DNA from: Yoonia litorea
GTDB lineage: Bacteria > Pseudomonadota > Alphaproteobacteria > Rhodobacterales > Rhodobacteraceae
NCBI RefSeq assembly: GCF_900114675.1
Contig: NZ_FOZM01000001.1
Coordinates: forward strand, 1,178,001-1,242,000
Direction: 5' to 3'
Length of the DNA stretch: 64,000 nucleotides
Position 1 is the first letter of the stretch, and the number at the start of each line of letters is the position of its first letter. Below are positions 13,207-21,940 of this stretch, one piece after another. A program made the translations under genes and the position numbers. The notes below the pieces were generated by a model. The model did not search any database and was not told the DNA's origin. It saw nothing but the letters and a program-made list of their open reading frames with translations.

Positions 13207-14076
13207 ATGGATTTACCATTCGATGGCGCGATCAGCCGCTTCTATCAGGAAGGTGCGCCTGAAGATGTGCGCGCCAGCATCGCTGGTGCCAAGAAGAACG
13301 ATATCGTGAATCCTGACTATCCTTACCAGAAGCGTTGGGACAAAGACGCCTACAACACAGCACTTGAGGCGTTACAGATCGAATTGGTCAGAATGCAGAC
13401 TTGGGTGCGCGAAACCGGCCAGCGGGTCGCTATTGTTTTCGAGGGCCGCGATGCGGCCGGCAAAGGCGGCACAATCAAGCGCTTCACTGAAAACCTCAAT
13501 CCGCGATATGCAAAGGTCGTCGCGCTTTCAAAACCGACCGATGTCGAAGCAGATCAGTGGTATTTCCAAAGGTATATCAAACACCTGCCAGCCAAAGGTG
13601 AAGTCGTCCTTTTTGACCGAAGCTGGTACAACCGCGGCGTGGTAGAAGACGTCTTCGACTTTTGCACCGAAGAACAACGCGAGCGCTGGTTCCAGCAGGT
13701 GCCCGAAGTCGAGCAAATGATCGCGCATGAAGGAATCAAGCTTATCAAGGTCTGGCTCAACGTCGGGCGTGCGACGCAGTTGAAGCGCTTTCTGGACCGC
13801 GAGAAAGATCCGCTCAAGCAATGGAAGCTGAGCTGGATTGATGTCGAAGGGCTCAATCGCTGGGACGCCTACACCAATGCCATCGGCGAAACGCTTGAGC
13901 GCACGCACAAGCCTTTTGCACCGTGGACAGTCGCAAGGTCCGATGACAAGCGGCGCGTCCGCGTGCAGGTCATTCGTCATATTCTGAGCCAGCTTGACTA
14001 TACCGGAAAGAACACCTCCGCCCTCACCCCAATCGACGACGCAGTTATCGGAGGCCCGGACCTCTGCCATGGCTAA
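13207..14076 (+). CDS. ppk2: Polyphosphate kinase 2
   Basis: Transfers phosphate between polyphosphate and nucleotides. The 289-residue, single-domain PPK2 has Walker A EGRDAAGKGGT (79-89), the lid-preceding LNPRYAKVVAL segment, and Walker B/conserved FDRSWYNRGVVE. The ATG at 13207 follows GGGAGAG by five bases; an upstream ATG at 13126 is not supported. The 3' end overlaps the TetR gene by 8 bp, so the regulator is probably co-expressed. The 201 bases before it hold no gene; an AT-rich ATATATAA stretch near 13177 could be part of its promoter. Confidence 0.93.
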   Translation: MDLPFDGAISRFYQEGAPEDVRASIAGAKKNDIVNPDYPYQKRWDKDAYNTALEALQIELVRMQTWVRETGQRVAIVFEGRDAAGKGGTIKRFTENLNPRYAKVVALSKPTDVEADQWYFQRYIKHLPAKGEVVLFDRSWYNRGVVEDVFDFCTEEQRERWFQQVPEVEQMIAHEGIKLIKVWLNVGRATQLKRFLDREKDPLKQWKLSWIDVEGLNRWDAYTNAIGETLERTHKPFAPWTVARSDDKRRVRVQVIRHILSQLDYTGKNTSALTPIDDAVIGGPDLCHG

Positions 14077-14686
14077 ACGCGGCTATCATCACGGCAATCT
14101 GCGTGAGGCACTCATCAAAGGCTGTCTCACTCTGATCGAAAAGCGGGGGCCGACAGGGTTTACCTTGTCAGAGGCCGCGCGCGAGGCTGGCGTCACGCCA
14201 GCCGCAGTCTATCGTCATTTCGAAGGCCGCGAGGACCTGATCGCTGCCGCTGCCCTGCAAGGGTATGAGATGTTCGGCGATCTGATGGAACACGCCTATG
14301 GCGACGGCCAACCATCAGCACTTGCAGCCTTTGAGGCAACAGGCCGCGCCTATCTGGCATTCGCCAGAAAATTTCCCGGCTATTACATCGCCATGTTTGA
14401 AAGCGGGATTTCGATCAATCGCTCGCCCGAATTGAATAAGGTCGCCACCCGCGCCATGGGCGTGCTCGAAAAGGCCGCGACAGAGCTGAGCCAACATATT
14501 CCGGCAGAAAAGCGTCCCCCCCCGCAAATGTTCAGCGCGCATATCTGGGCAATGAGCCATGGCGTTGTCGAACTTTTCGCCAGATCAAACCCCGGAACAC
14601 AAAGCCCCTTTCCGCCAGAGGATTTGCTTGAATCAGGCATCGGCATCTACCTGCGCGGCTTGGGCCTGATCCCGCAGGACGAATAA
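14069..14686 (+). CDS. TetR/AcrR family transcriptional regulator
   Basis: A 205-residue regulator with an N-terminal TetR helix-turn-helix (FTLSEAAREAGVTPAAVYRHFEG region, about residues 31-53) preceded by YHHGNLREALI, a common start for this family, and a helical ligand-binding C-terminal domain. It begins within the last 8 bases of ppk2 (ATG 14069), which points to translational coupling. The target and ligand are unknown; ppk2 and the following PagL-like gene are the obvious candidates by position. Confidence 0.88.
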   Translation: MAKRGYHHGNLREALIKGCLTLIEKRGPTGFTLSEAAREAGVTPAAVYRHFEGREDLIAAAALQGYEMFGDLMEHAYGDGQPSALAAFEATGRAYLAFARKFPGYYIAMFESGISINRSPELNKVATRAMGVLEKAATELSQHIPAEKRPPPQMFSAHIWAMSHGVVELFARSNPGTQSPFPPEDLLESGIGIYLRGLGLIPQDE

Positions 14687-14691
14687 GCAAC

Positions 14692-15207
14692 ATGGACAGC
14701 CGTTTCGCCGTATTCTTTTTCATCATGGGCGGGCTCGACGGCTACCTGAACGAATGTCCGACTGATTGCTTCGGTGAAAGTACGGCGCCAGAGCGCTGGC
14801 ATCTGCAATATGGTGAGACCTATTTTCAGGAAGAGATCACCGGAGACGAGTTTTATCTCAGCTACGATCTGCCGCACTATATAAGTGCGGTGCAGCCAAC
14901 AATCGGGGCAAGCGTCACCGATACTTCTGACATCTGGATCGGTGCAGGGGCGAAATGGTCAACTGAACGGATCAGCGATGGCCCAGTCTATCTGGAGCTT
15001 TCCCTGATGCCGGGGCTCTACCTGCAAGGCGACGGCGAAGACCTTGGTTTTCCGATGCAATTTCGTGGCTCTCTGTCCGCAGGTTATCATTTCGACAACG
15101 GCGCAAGCCTCTCTGTCGTCTTCGATCACCGATCCAACGCCAATACCAGCTCGCTCAATCCCGGTCTGGAGACACTTGGCCTCAGGCTGAGTTGGCAGAC
15201 ACAGTAA
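14692..15207 (+). CDS. PagL-like lipid A 3-O-deacylase / acyloxyacyl hydrolase family protein
   Basis: A 171-residue beta-rich protein with alternating hydrophobic strands ending in an aromatic C terminus, as in small outer-membrane barrels. The segment FDHRSNANTSSLNPG carries H146, S148 and N149 in the arrangement of the PagL catalytic motif (F-x-H-x-S-N). The N terminus (RFAVFFFIMGG) may be a short, imperfect signal sequence. It follows the TetR gene by 5 bases, so it belongs to the ppk2-tetR transcript. Lipid A deacylation is inferred from the motif only. Confidence 0.68.
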   Translation: MDSRFAVFFFIMGGLDGYLNECPTDCFGESTAPERWHLQYGETYFQEEITGDEFYLSYDLPHYISAVQPTIGASVTDTSDIWIGAGAKWSTERISDGPVYLELSLMPGLYLQGDGEDLGFPMQFRGSLSAGYHFDNGASLSVVFDHRSNANTSSLNPGLETLGLRLSWQTQ

Positions 15208-15234
15208 TAAAAAGGGCGACCCGATAGGCCGCCC
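15208..15234 (-). terminator. Rho-independent terminator of rplM-rpsI
   Basis: GGGCG-a-CC (15214-15221) pairs with GG-c-CGCCC (15227-15234). On the minus strand the hairpin is followed by TTTTTATT (plus-strand 15206-15213). It lies 27 bases after the rpsI stop codon and also just behind the convergent PagL-like gene. Confidence 0.85.
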
Positions 15235-15260
15235 CTGATGCAAATTCTGTATGTACCAGC

Positions 15261-15752
15261 TTAACGCTTGGAGAACTGGAAGCTACGACGTGCTTTGCGC
15301 TTACCGTACTTCTTACGCTCAACCACGCGGCTGTCGCGTGTCAGGAAGCCGGCAGCCTTCAGCGCACCGCGCAAGGATGGATCGTAAAGCTGCAGTGCTT
15401 TGGAAACACCGTGCTTTACAGCGCCAGCCTGACCGGACAGACCACCGCCAGAGACAGTCGCCATCACGTCGAACTGATCGACAACGCCAGCAACCTGGAA
15501 TGGCTGACGCAGGATCATCTGCAGCACTGGGCGGGCGAAATACTGGGTCATTTCCTTGCCGTTCACAGTGACCTTGCCGGAACCCGGCTTGATCCAGACG
15601 CGTGCGACGGCGTCCTTACGCTTGCCGGTCGCATAAGACCGACCAAGCTCGTCACGGACAGGCTCACGAGGAGCGGCAGTTTCGACAACAGCTTCGGCAG
15701 CGCCTTCGGCAACCTGACCGAGCTCTTCGAGCGAGTTGATTTGATCAGCCAT
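15261..15752 (-). CDS. rpsI: 30S ribosomal protein S9
   Basis: Component of the 30S head, whose C-terminal tail touches tRNA in the P site. The 163-residue protein has a roughly 30-residue acidic N-terminal extension before the conserved core ([20 protein letters not shown]) and ends in the basic tail [11 protein letters not shown]. The core carries the usual [14 protein letters not shown] segment. Its ATG shares one base with the rplM stop (TAATG at 15752), the standard rplM-rpsI arrangement. Confidence 0.98.
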   Translation of the reverse strand: MADQINSLEELGQVAEGAAEAVVETAAPREPVRDELGRSYATGKRKDAVARVWIKPGSGKVTVNGKEMTQYFARPVLQMILRQPFQVAGVVDQFDVMATVSGGGLSGQAGAVKHGVSKALQLYDPSLRGALKAAGFLTRDSRVVERKKYGKRKARRSFQFSKR

Positions 15753-16249
15753 TATGCGCTCCCCGGTGTGCCGGTCTTGTCGGCTTCGTGCTGCGTGCGT
15801 GTGTTTTTCTTGTTCATGGACTTCACGTCCAGAACTTCGGGCTTCTGGGCTTCCATGCCGTGCTCAGCACCTGCGAAGACGCGCAGATGCGTCATTTGCT
15901 TGCGGCTCAGCTTGCCGCCGGGCAGCATGCGCTGAACGGCCTTCATGACGACCCGCTCAGGATGTGCGCCCTCAAGAATTTCGGCTTTTGTCTTGGACTT
16001 GATGCCGCCTGGATGGCCAGTGTGCCAGTAGTAACGCTCTTCGCGCTTACGGCCTGTCAGCTGGACTTTGTCGGCGTTGATCACGATCACATTGTCGCCC
16101 ATGTCCATGTGCGGTGTGAAAGATGGCTTATGCTTGCCGCGCAAGCGCATTGCGACGATCGACGCAAGACGGCCCAGAACAACGCCCTCGGCGTCGATCA
16201 GGATCCATTTCTTGTCGATATCCGCAGGAGTTGCGGTAAAGGTTTTCAT
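15752..16249 (-). CDS. rplM: 50S ribosomal protein L13
   Basis: Early-assembly 50S protein binding 23S rRNA. Conserved landmarks include [17 protein letters not shown], the [19 protein letters not shown] stretch and [10 protein letters not shown]. At 165 residues it is about 20 longer than E. coli L13 because of a polar C-terminal extension ([18 protein letters not shown]). It is the first gene of the rplM-rpsI operon; a good sigma70-type promoter lies 54-81 bases upstream. Confidence 0.98.
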   Translation of the reverse strand: MKTFTATPADIDKKWILIDAEGVVLGRLASIVAMRLRGKHKPSFTPHMDMGDNVIVINADKVQLTGRKREERYYWHTGHPGGIKSKTKAEILEGAHPERVVMKAVQRMLPGGKLSRKQMTHLRVFAGAEHGMEAQKPEVLDVKSMNKKNTRTQHEADKTGTPGSA

Positions 16250-16302
16250 ATCTCACCAAAAGGTTAAGGTGGCATCGCGCCACGGGGTCATTCGATTGCG
16301 GC

Positions 16303-16330
16303 GTTATAAACGCGCGCAGGCCGTAGTCAA
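16303..16330 (-). promoter_or_regulatory. Sigma70-type promoter of rplM-rpsI
   Basis: Minus-strand TTGACT (plus 16325-16330) and TATAAC (plus 16303-16308) are separated by 16 bases, matching five of six consensus bases in each box. The predicted transcript start near 16297 gives a leader of about 48 bases before rplM. Confidence 0.75.
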
Positions 16331-16427
16331 TCGCTCTTTGTGCGATAAAATTTCGCTTTCTCAATACCTTATAAAATAGGTATCAATTTACCCCAAGAAA
16401 AATCACTCAATTCAGCCGCCAGAACCG

Positions 16428-16853
16428 CTAGGCCTGCGCCGGCGGGATTGCATAGGTCATATTCGCACGCGCCACCGCACCCGCCTGCCCTTCGCTCAGG
16501 ATCAATGCATCGCAGATCGCCAGACGCTTCCCGATCTTCAAGACGCGTACCTCGCAAAGCAAATCGACACCGGCCAGAGGTTTGCGCAGGAAATCCATGG
16601 CACAGCTTGTCGTGACCGTCAGCGCCTGTGGTCCAATACGCGCGAGGATAGAAAGATAGATCGCCACGTCAGCCAGCATGAACATCGCTGGCCCTGAAAC
16701 GGTCCCACCGGGCCGCAAATGGTTGTCATCAACGCAAAGCCGGACCCGCAACCCGTCCTCTAGGATCGCCTCAACCAGCAGACTGTCGCGGACCTGCGGA
16801 AATTCCTCCTTTAAAAAGTGGTTCAGGGCTGGGACATCCATTTGCAGTTTCAT
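16428..16853 (-). CDS. PaaI-family hotdog thioesterase
   Basis: A 141-residue single hotdog-fold protein of the PaaI type, which hydrolyses acyl-CoA thioesters. The helix-turn signature GGTVSGPAMFMLADVAIY sits near residue 50, followed by the strand TVTTSCAMDFLRKPLAG. I choose the ATG at 16853 (MKLQMDVPAL); the longer reading to 16904 would cover most of the gap before the divergent enoyl-CoA hydratase. That neighbour suggests a shared role in acyl-CoA turnover, though the substrate is unknown. Confidence 0.8.
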   Translation of the reverse strand: MKLQMDVPALNHFLKEEFPQVRDSLLVEAILEDGLRVRLCVDDNHLRPGGTVSGPAMFMLADVAIYLSILARIGPQALTVTTSCAMDFLRKPLAGVDLLCEVRVLKIGKRLAICDALILSEGQAGAVARANMTYAIPPAQA

Positions 16854-16914
16854 GCAGGTTTCACTTCTACTAGGGTGCGATCGACGTGTGGCAGAAAATG
16901 ACAAAGAGGCCAGA

Positions 16915-17697
16915 ATGACAATCCTGCATCGTGATGACGCTGATCATATCGCAACGCTGACGATGGATGCGCCGGAACGGCTTAACGCGCTGTCACACGC
17001 CATGCTCGCCGCTTTGCAGGCAAACCTCGATGCGATCAAAGATGATGCCTCGGTCAGGGCGGTTATCTTGCGCGGGACAGGCAAGGCCTTTTGCGCCGGC
17101 CATGATCTGAAAGAAATGCAGTCAGGCCGGCAGTCCGAAGATGCAGGGGCCGCCTACTTCGCTGATCTGTTTGATCGCTGTGCCACGATGATGCAGACGA
17201 TCCAGTCAATTCCCCAACCGGTGATCGCGCAGGTTCATGGGATCGCCACCGCCGCAGGGTGCCAGCTTGTTGCCACCTGTGATCTGGCCATCGCAGACGA
17301 CACCACCCGCTTTGGCGTCAATGGCGTGAACATTGGCCTTTTCTGTTCAACACCGATGGTTGCGCTGACACGCAATATCCACCGCAAGGCAGCCTTCGAG
17401 ATGCTGACCACCGGCAAATTTCTGACCGCCTCAGAGGCGGCCGATCTGGGACTGATCAACCGTGCTGTGCCTGCTGACGCTCTGGCCGATGAGACACGCG
17501 CCTTGGCCGCAACGATCGCAGGCAAGCTTCCAGCCGCCGTCAAGACAGGCAAATCGGCGTTTTACGAGCAGGCCGCGATGACCACGGCTGAGGCCTACGC
17601 CTATACCGGTGACGTGATGGTCCAGAATATGCTGCGCGATGACACCAACGAAGGGATCAGCGCCTTTCTCGACAAGCGAAAGCCGAACTGGGACTGA
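16915..17697 (+). CDS. Enoyl-CoA hydratase/isomerase family protein (ECHDC3-like)
   Basis: A 260-residue crotonase-fold protein. The oxyanion-hole segments FCAGHDLKEM and HGIATAAGCQLVATCDLAIA are intact. GLFCSTPMVALTRNI and AAFEMLTTGKFLTASEAADLGLIN resemble the ECHDC3 subgroup, whose members often lack one of the two catalytic glutamates; the usual glutamate positions here are not obvious. The start at 16915 follows AGAGG by five bases. A hydratase role in fatty-acid or amino-acid degradation is likely but unproven. Divergent from the thioesterase, with 61 bases between the starts. Confidence 0.85.
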   Translation: MTILHRDDADHIATLTMDAPERLNALSHAMLAALQANLDAIKDDASVRAVILRGTGKAFCAGHDLKEMQSGRQSEDAGAAYFADLFDRCATMMQTIQSIPQPVIAQVHGIATAAGCQLVATCDLAIADDTTRFGVNGVNIGLFCSTPMVALTRNIHRKAAFEMLTTGKFLTASEAADLGLINRAVPADALADETRALAATIAGKLPAAVKTGKSAFYEQAAMTTAEAYAYTGDVMVQNMLRDDTNEGISAFLDKRKPNWD

Positions 17698-17726
17698 CTT
17701 TCGTCATTATCGGCCCCCAAATATCC

Positions 17727-17745
17727 CCGCCGGAGGCTCCGGCGG
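17727..17745. repeat. Perfect 8-bp palindromic stem between convergent genes
   Basis: CCGCCGGA and TCCGGCGG flank a 3-base loop, two bases away from the carboxypeptidase stop codon. No T run follows on either strand. It resembles the GC-rich intergenic palindromes common in Rhodobacteraceae and may stop or stabilise transcripts from either side. Confidence 0.5.
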
Positions 17746-19215
17746 TTACAGCTGGTAAATCCGCCCGAATTTCTCTTCCAGATACTGCAAGAGCGGCTCT
17801 TCGCTTGGCAGGCTGCCAGTCGCATGGGCGATGGTATCCATAGGCGTGCGCAGTCCGCCAAATTGCTGCACGTTCTCGCGCAACCAGCCCGTCGCCCGCG
17901 AGGTGTCGCCCCGCGCAAGATCGTCGTCGAGACCGCTCAGCTCTGCCCGCATCGCGCTATTGAGGCAGCCTGCATAGACGTTGCCAAGGCTGTAGGTCGG
18001 GAAATACCCGAACAGTCCCTCAGACCAGTGAACATCCTGCAAGACGCCATTTGACGGCTTATCGACGGCATATCCGAAATCTGACTTGAACCGGTCATTC
18101 CAGGCCGCCTCAAGATCACGCACCAGCAAATCACCGGAGATCAGCGCACGCTCAAGATCGAACCGCAGCATGATATGCAGATTATACTGCACCTCATCGG
18201 CCTCGGTTCTGATGAACCCGTCACTGACGCGGTTGACGGTGGCGTAAAACGCATCTGCATCCGCGATGCCGAAGTCACCGAAAGTGTCCTTCATGCGCTC
18301 AAAGAGCCACCCTGTAAACGCACGTCCCCGCCCCAGCTGGTTTTCATAGATGCGGCTTTGGCTTTCATGCACGCCCATGGACACACCGCTGCCCAGTGGT
18401 GTCAGCAAATGCGCCCGATCGATTCCCTGTTCGTAGGCTGCATGACCGACTTCGTGGATCGTCGAATAGAAGCAGTTGAAAGGATCTGTCAGACTGGTGC
18501 GTGTCGTGATCCGCACATCCAGCCCTGAACCGGAGCTGAAGGGATGCACAGCCTTGTCGATACGCCCATGCGCGGTGTCATAGCCGAAGGCCCTGGCAAG
18601 TTCCTCTGACAGACGCAACTGGCCGTCTTCGTCGAATGTGCCCGACAATGCAGAGGGCGCGGGTTTTTCGAGGATGGCCTGTCGCAGCGCCACCAGACGC
18701 GGACGCATTCTGTCAAAAATGGCAGCAATTCCTGCCCCAGACGCCTCGGGTTCGTAGTCATCCAGAAGTGCATCATATGGATCGGCATCACCGGCCACGG
18801 CTTGCGCTTCGGCGATGCGCAAGGCCACAACTTCCTCCAGCAGCGGCAAGAAGGCTGCGACATCCTCATCCGCGCGGGCTTGCGCCCAGACACGGTGTGC
18901 CAATGATGTTGTCTTGGCCAGTGCCGCGGCGAGGTCTGCGGGCACTTTGGAATTACGCTCAAAGCTGCGCCTGATGTGGCGCAGATTGGCTGCGGCGACC
19001 GGATCTTTTGCCTCGGCCACAGCCAGCCATTCGCCAACACGCGGGTCGATATGCCGTGCATGCAGCACTTTGGCCATGGCAGCATGTTCTTCTGCACGCT
19101 GCGGCGTTGCACCTTCTGGCATCATCGTTTCCTGATCCCAGCCCAAACGGCCAGCCACCTCGCCAAGCGCCTGAGTTTCGCGCGCGAAACTCAGCAATTC
19201 GGTATATGCGTCCAT
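17746..19215 (-). CDS. Carboxypeptidase M32 (thermostable carboxypeptidase 1 family)
   Basis: Zinc metallocarboxypeptidase releasing C-terminal residues from peptides. The 489-residue protein is mostly helical, with HEVGH (254-258) as the metal site and the downstream HESQSRIYENQLGRG motif typical of M32. Length matches the family. I start it at 19215 (MDAYTELLSFARETQ), with AGGGG just upstream; a reading extended to 19440 would lie inside ctaA. It begins two bases after the ctaA stop, so both are probably on one transcript. Confidence 0.95.
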   Translation of the reverse strand: MDAYTELLSFARETQALGEVAGRLGWDQETMMPEGATPQRAEEHAAMAKVLHARHIDPRVGEWLAVAEAKDPVAAANLRHIRRSFERNSKVPADLAAALAKTTSLAHRVWAQARADEDVAAFLPLLEEVVALRIAEAQAVAGDADPYDALLDDYEPEASGAGIAAIFDRMRPRLVALRQAILEKPAPSALSGTFDEDGQLRLSEELARAFGYDTAHGRIDKAVHPFSSGSGLDVRITTRTSLTDPFNCFYSTIHEVGHAAYEQGIDRAHLLTPLGSGVSMGVHESQSRIYENQLGRGRAFTGWLFERMKDTFGDFGIADADAFYATVNRVSDGFIRTEADEVQYNLHIMLRFDLERALISGDLLVRDLEAAWNDRFKSDFGYAVDKPSNGVLQDVHWSEGLFGYFPTYSLGNVYAGCLNSAMRAELSGLDDDLARGDTSRATGWLRENVQQFGGLRTPMDTIAHATGSLPSEEPLLQYLEEKFGRIYQL

Positions 19216-19217
19216 AT

Positions 19218-20351
19218 CTAGCCCCTGACAGATTGTGAAAGCGGGTATTGCGCGAGGAACCGCGCCCGCAGGATCAAGGCCCAGAGTATGACCGCGCCAA
19301 GCTGGTGCACGATGGCAATCTGCCAAGGTGCCGAATAGATCACCGTCACGATGCCAAGCACCATTTGCAGCAACATCACCGCCATCATGGCATTGAAGGC
19401 ATAACGCGTCTGACCATTGGCCGATTGCCGTGCCCGCCACCAGACGAACAGACCGAAAAGGAACAATCCGTAGCCTGCCATCCGGTGCATGAATTGCACC
19501 AGCCCTGCATCTTCAAAGAAATTGCGCCACATAGGCTGCAAATCGAAAGGTTGCGGCGGCAAGAACCCTCCGGCCATCAACGGCCAGTCCGGGAACGCAC
19601 GTCCGGCATCAATCCCGGCGACAAGCGCGCCCAAGATGATCTGCAGAAATGCAAAACCGACAAGCACGCTGCCAAGGCGCATCAGCCGCGGGTCCGAGCC
19701 GCGTCTGGCCTGCATCAGATCAGCCTGACTTCGCCCCAGCAGATACACATACCAGGCAATAAACCCGAAGATCACGAAGGCAAGTCCAAGGTGTGTCGCA
19801 AGCCGGTAGGAGGCCACGTCGAGCATCCCTTCCTCAAGACCTGAGGAGACCATCCACCAGCCAATCGCCCCCTGCACACCTCCCAGGGCACCGATAAACA
19901 GAAGCCTGCCTGTCCAACCGGTCGGCATCTTGCGGGTGGCAAGAAAAAAGACAAATCCGGCCGCCCAGACCAGACCGATAAAACGGCCAAGCTGGCGATG
20001 CCCCCATTCCCACCAATAGATCACCTTGAATTCCGACATGCTCATGCCGCGGTTCTGAAGCTGGTATTCGGGGATCGCGCGGTATTTGTCGAATTCGTCC
20101 TGCCACGCAGCCTCTGACATCGGTGGCAATGCCCCGGTCACAGGTTTCCATTCAGTGATCGACAGCCCGCTGTCTGTCAGGCGGGTCAGGCCACCAACGA
20201 CGATCATCACCACCACAAGGCCAAACAGAACCATCAACCATCCGCGGATCAGCGCGCGTGCGCCCTGCCCGCCTTTGTCGATGCCGCCAGGAGCGGCTGT
20301 TTGTTTGGGGGTGTCGCCAACGTCTTCAAAAATCGAACGTTTCGTCGCCAT
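19218..20351 (-). CDS. ctaA: Heme A synthase (COX15/CtaA)
   Basis: Integral membrane monooxygenase converting heme O to heme A for aa3-type cytochrome oxidase. The 377-residue protein has about eight transmembrane helices in two similar four-helix halves. The heme-ligand histidines are visible in WWEWGHRQLGR, ATHLGLAF, QFMHRMAGYG and IVHQLGA. The charged N-terminal 40 residues are cytoplasmic and typical of alphaproteobacterial CtaA. The other oxidase genes are not in the window. Followed directly by the M32 carboxypeptidase. Confidence 0.95.
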   Translation of the reverse strand: MATKRSIFEDVGDTPKQTAAPGGIDKGGQGARALIRGWLMVLFGLVVVMIVVGGLTRLTDSGLSITEWKPVTGALPPMSEAAWQDEFDKYRAIPEYQLQNRGMSMSEFKVIYWWEWGHRQLGRFIGLVWAAGFVFFLATRKMPTGWTGRLLFIGALGGVQGAIGWWMVSSGLEEGMLDVASYRLATHLGLAFVIFGFIAWYVYLLGRSQADLMQARRGSDPRLMRLGSVLVGFAFLQIILGALVAGIDAGRAFPDWPLMAGGFLPPQPFDLQPMWRNFFEDAGLVQFMHRMAGYGLFLFGLFVWWRARQSANGQTRYAFNAMMAVMLLQMVLGIVTVIYSAPWQIAIVHQLGAVILWALILRARFLAQYPLSQSVRG

Positions 20352-20434
20352 TGTGGTCTCCGGTTGATCTTTGTGCGCAACCTAGGTCCGGTCAGGGATG
20401 CATACAAGCGTCAGTCTGCCGCAAGAAGGCGGGA

Positions 20435-21175
20435 TTAGCCACGCTCTTTCCAGCGGACCATCTGGCGCATGATCCCATGCAACATCTGCACATCAGCGCG
20501 TGTCAGCGGCATACGTGACCACAGGTTGCGCAGGTTCATTTTCATGTTCTCGGCCTTGGCTTCAGGATAAAAGAAGCCAGCGTCAGCCAACCGGCCTTCG
20601 TAATGGTCGGCCAGTTTTTCAATCTCGATGTTTTCAGCCCAATCCTCGACCGCATCAACGCGCTCAGGCGGTGTCGGGATTGTCTCGCGCTGCCATTCAT
20701 ATCCTGTCAGCAAGACACATTGCGCCAGATTGAGTGACGGAAATGCCGGATTAACCGGCACCGAGATGATGGCATTGGCCCGTGCGATATCTACGTTTTC
20801 CATGCCAGAGCGCTCAGGACCGAACATCACGGCGACTTTCTGGCCTTCGGAAATGCGGCGGCGCGCATCCTGCATGGCAGCCTCCGGCGTCAGGACAAGC
20901 TTGGTTAGCCCACGCGGTCGCGCTGTCGTGGCATAAACGTAATCACAATCGGCAATCGCTTCCGGTGTATCGTCAAAAAGCTGGGCTTCGTCCAAGAGAC
21001 GCCCCGCCCCGCTGGCCATGGCGACAGCCTTCTGGTTGGGCCAGCCATCACGCGGGTCCACAATGCGCATCCGGTCAAGCCCGAAATTCCACATCCCCCG
21101 TGCAGCCGCGCCGATATTCTCGCCCATTTGCGGGCGGATCAGAACAAAGGCCGGTTGGGGATCAGGGCTTGGCAT
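20435..21175 (-). CDS. trmJ: TrmJ-like tRNA 2'-O-methyltransferase (SPOUT family)
   Basis: Methylates the ribose of nucleotide 32 in tRNA in characterised TrmJ enzymes. The 246-residue product has the N-terminal SPOUT domain with ENIGAAARGMWNFG near residue 19, FGPERSGM, and NLAQCVLLTGYEW in the trefoil-knot SAM site, followed by a helical C-terminal extension. Length equals that of E. coli TrmJ. Divergent from the thiE-like gene with 138 bases between starts. Family membership is firm; the exact target nucleotide is inferred. Confidence 0.85.
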   Translation of the reverse strand: MPSPDPQPAFVLIRPQMGENIGAAARGMWNFGLDRMRIVDPRDGWPNQKAVAMASGAGRLLDEAQLFDDTPEAIADCDYVYATTARPRGLTKLVLTPEAAMQDARRRISEGQKVAVMFGPERSGMENVDIARANAIISVPVNPAFPSLNLAQCVLLTGYEWQRETIPTPPERVDAVEDWAENIEIEKLADHYEGRLADAGFFYPEAKAENMKMNLRNLWSRMPLTRADVQMLHGIMRQMVRWKERG

Positions 21176-21313
21176 GAGGTCCTCTCAGATAAGGTCGGCA
21201 GGTCATACTCCCGCGATCAAATCAAGGCAAGTCGGCCCATCATTGCCCCATAGCCAAGCTTGCGTTTCCCCGCTAAAAGCGGCGGACCAAAGACAAATTC
21301 AGGACCGCTCATC

Positions 21314-21940
21314 ATGTCGGACGCGCAGGATCACCCACAGATTTATCTGATCAGCCCCCCGGACTTTGATCTTCTGACGTTCCCGGACCAATTGGCAGCC
21401 TGCCTTGACAGCACCGAGGTCGGCTGCGTCCGTCTTGCCCTTGCCACCAAGGACGAAAGCCGCATTGCAAAGGCAGCCGATGCCTTGCGCGAGGTCACTC
21501 ACGAGCGCGACGTGGCCCTGGTCATCGAAAGCCACATGATGATGGTTCAGCGCCTCGGGCTTGACGGGGTGCATCTGACAGATGGCGCGCGCAGCGTGCG
21601 TAAAACCCGCAAAGAGCTTGGTGATGACGCCATTGTCGGCAGTTTCTGCACCAATTCCCGCCATGACGGTATGACCGCTGGCGAACTGGGTGCTGACTAC
21701 GTCAGTTTCGGCCCTGTCGGTCAGACGCCGCTCGGCGACGGACGTCAGGCAGAGGCGGAGCTTTTTGAATGGTGGTCCATGATGATCGAAGTGCCGGTGG
21801 TGGCTGAAGGCGCACTTGATGCCGATCTGATCCGCAAACTTGCACCGCACACCGATTTTTTCGGCATTGGCGAGGAAATCTGGTCGCAGGACACACCTGC
21901 CAAAGCCTTGACGGCGCTACGCGCTGCGATGCTCGGCTAG
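21314..21940 (+). CDS. thiE: Thiamine-phosphate synthase family protein (ThiE-like)
   Basis: A 208-residue TIM-barrel protein of the ThiE/TenI family, which couples thiazole phosphate and HMP-pyrophosphate. GLDGVHLTDGARSVRKTRKE, ADYVSFGPVGQTP and PVVAEGAL match the family's active-site loops; the conserved GxFxT segment is divergent (residues FGPVGQTPLG). That divergence and the lack of other thi genes or a TPP riboswitch leave open a TenI-like, non-synthase role. The start at 21314 follows AGGA. The last 24 bases overlap olsA tail-to-tail. Confidence 0.72.
   Translation: MSDAQDHPQIYLISPPDFDLLTFPDQLAACLDSTEVGCVRLALATKDESRIAKAADALREVTHERDVALVIESHMMMVQRLGLDGVHLTDGARSVRKTRKELGDDAIVGSFCTNSRHDGMTAGELGADYVSFGPVGQTPLGDGRQAEAELFEWWSMMIEVPVVAEGALDADLIRKLAPHTDFFGIGEEIWSQDTPAKALTALRAAMLG

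Noticed and set aside
18489..19112. 207-codon minus-strand open frame
   Set aside because: Out of frame inside the M32 carboxypeptidase gene on the same strand; rich in Trp, Arg and Ser as expected for a shadow.
19216..19440. 75-residue N-terminal extension of the carboxypeptidase
   Set aside because: It lies within the ctaA coding region in another frame; the family starts at the ATG at 19215, which has a ribosome site.
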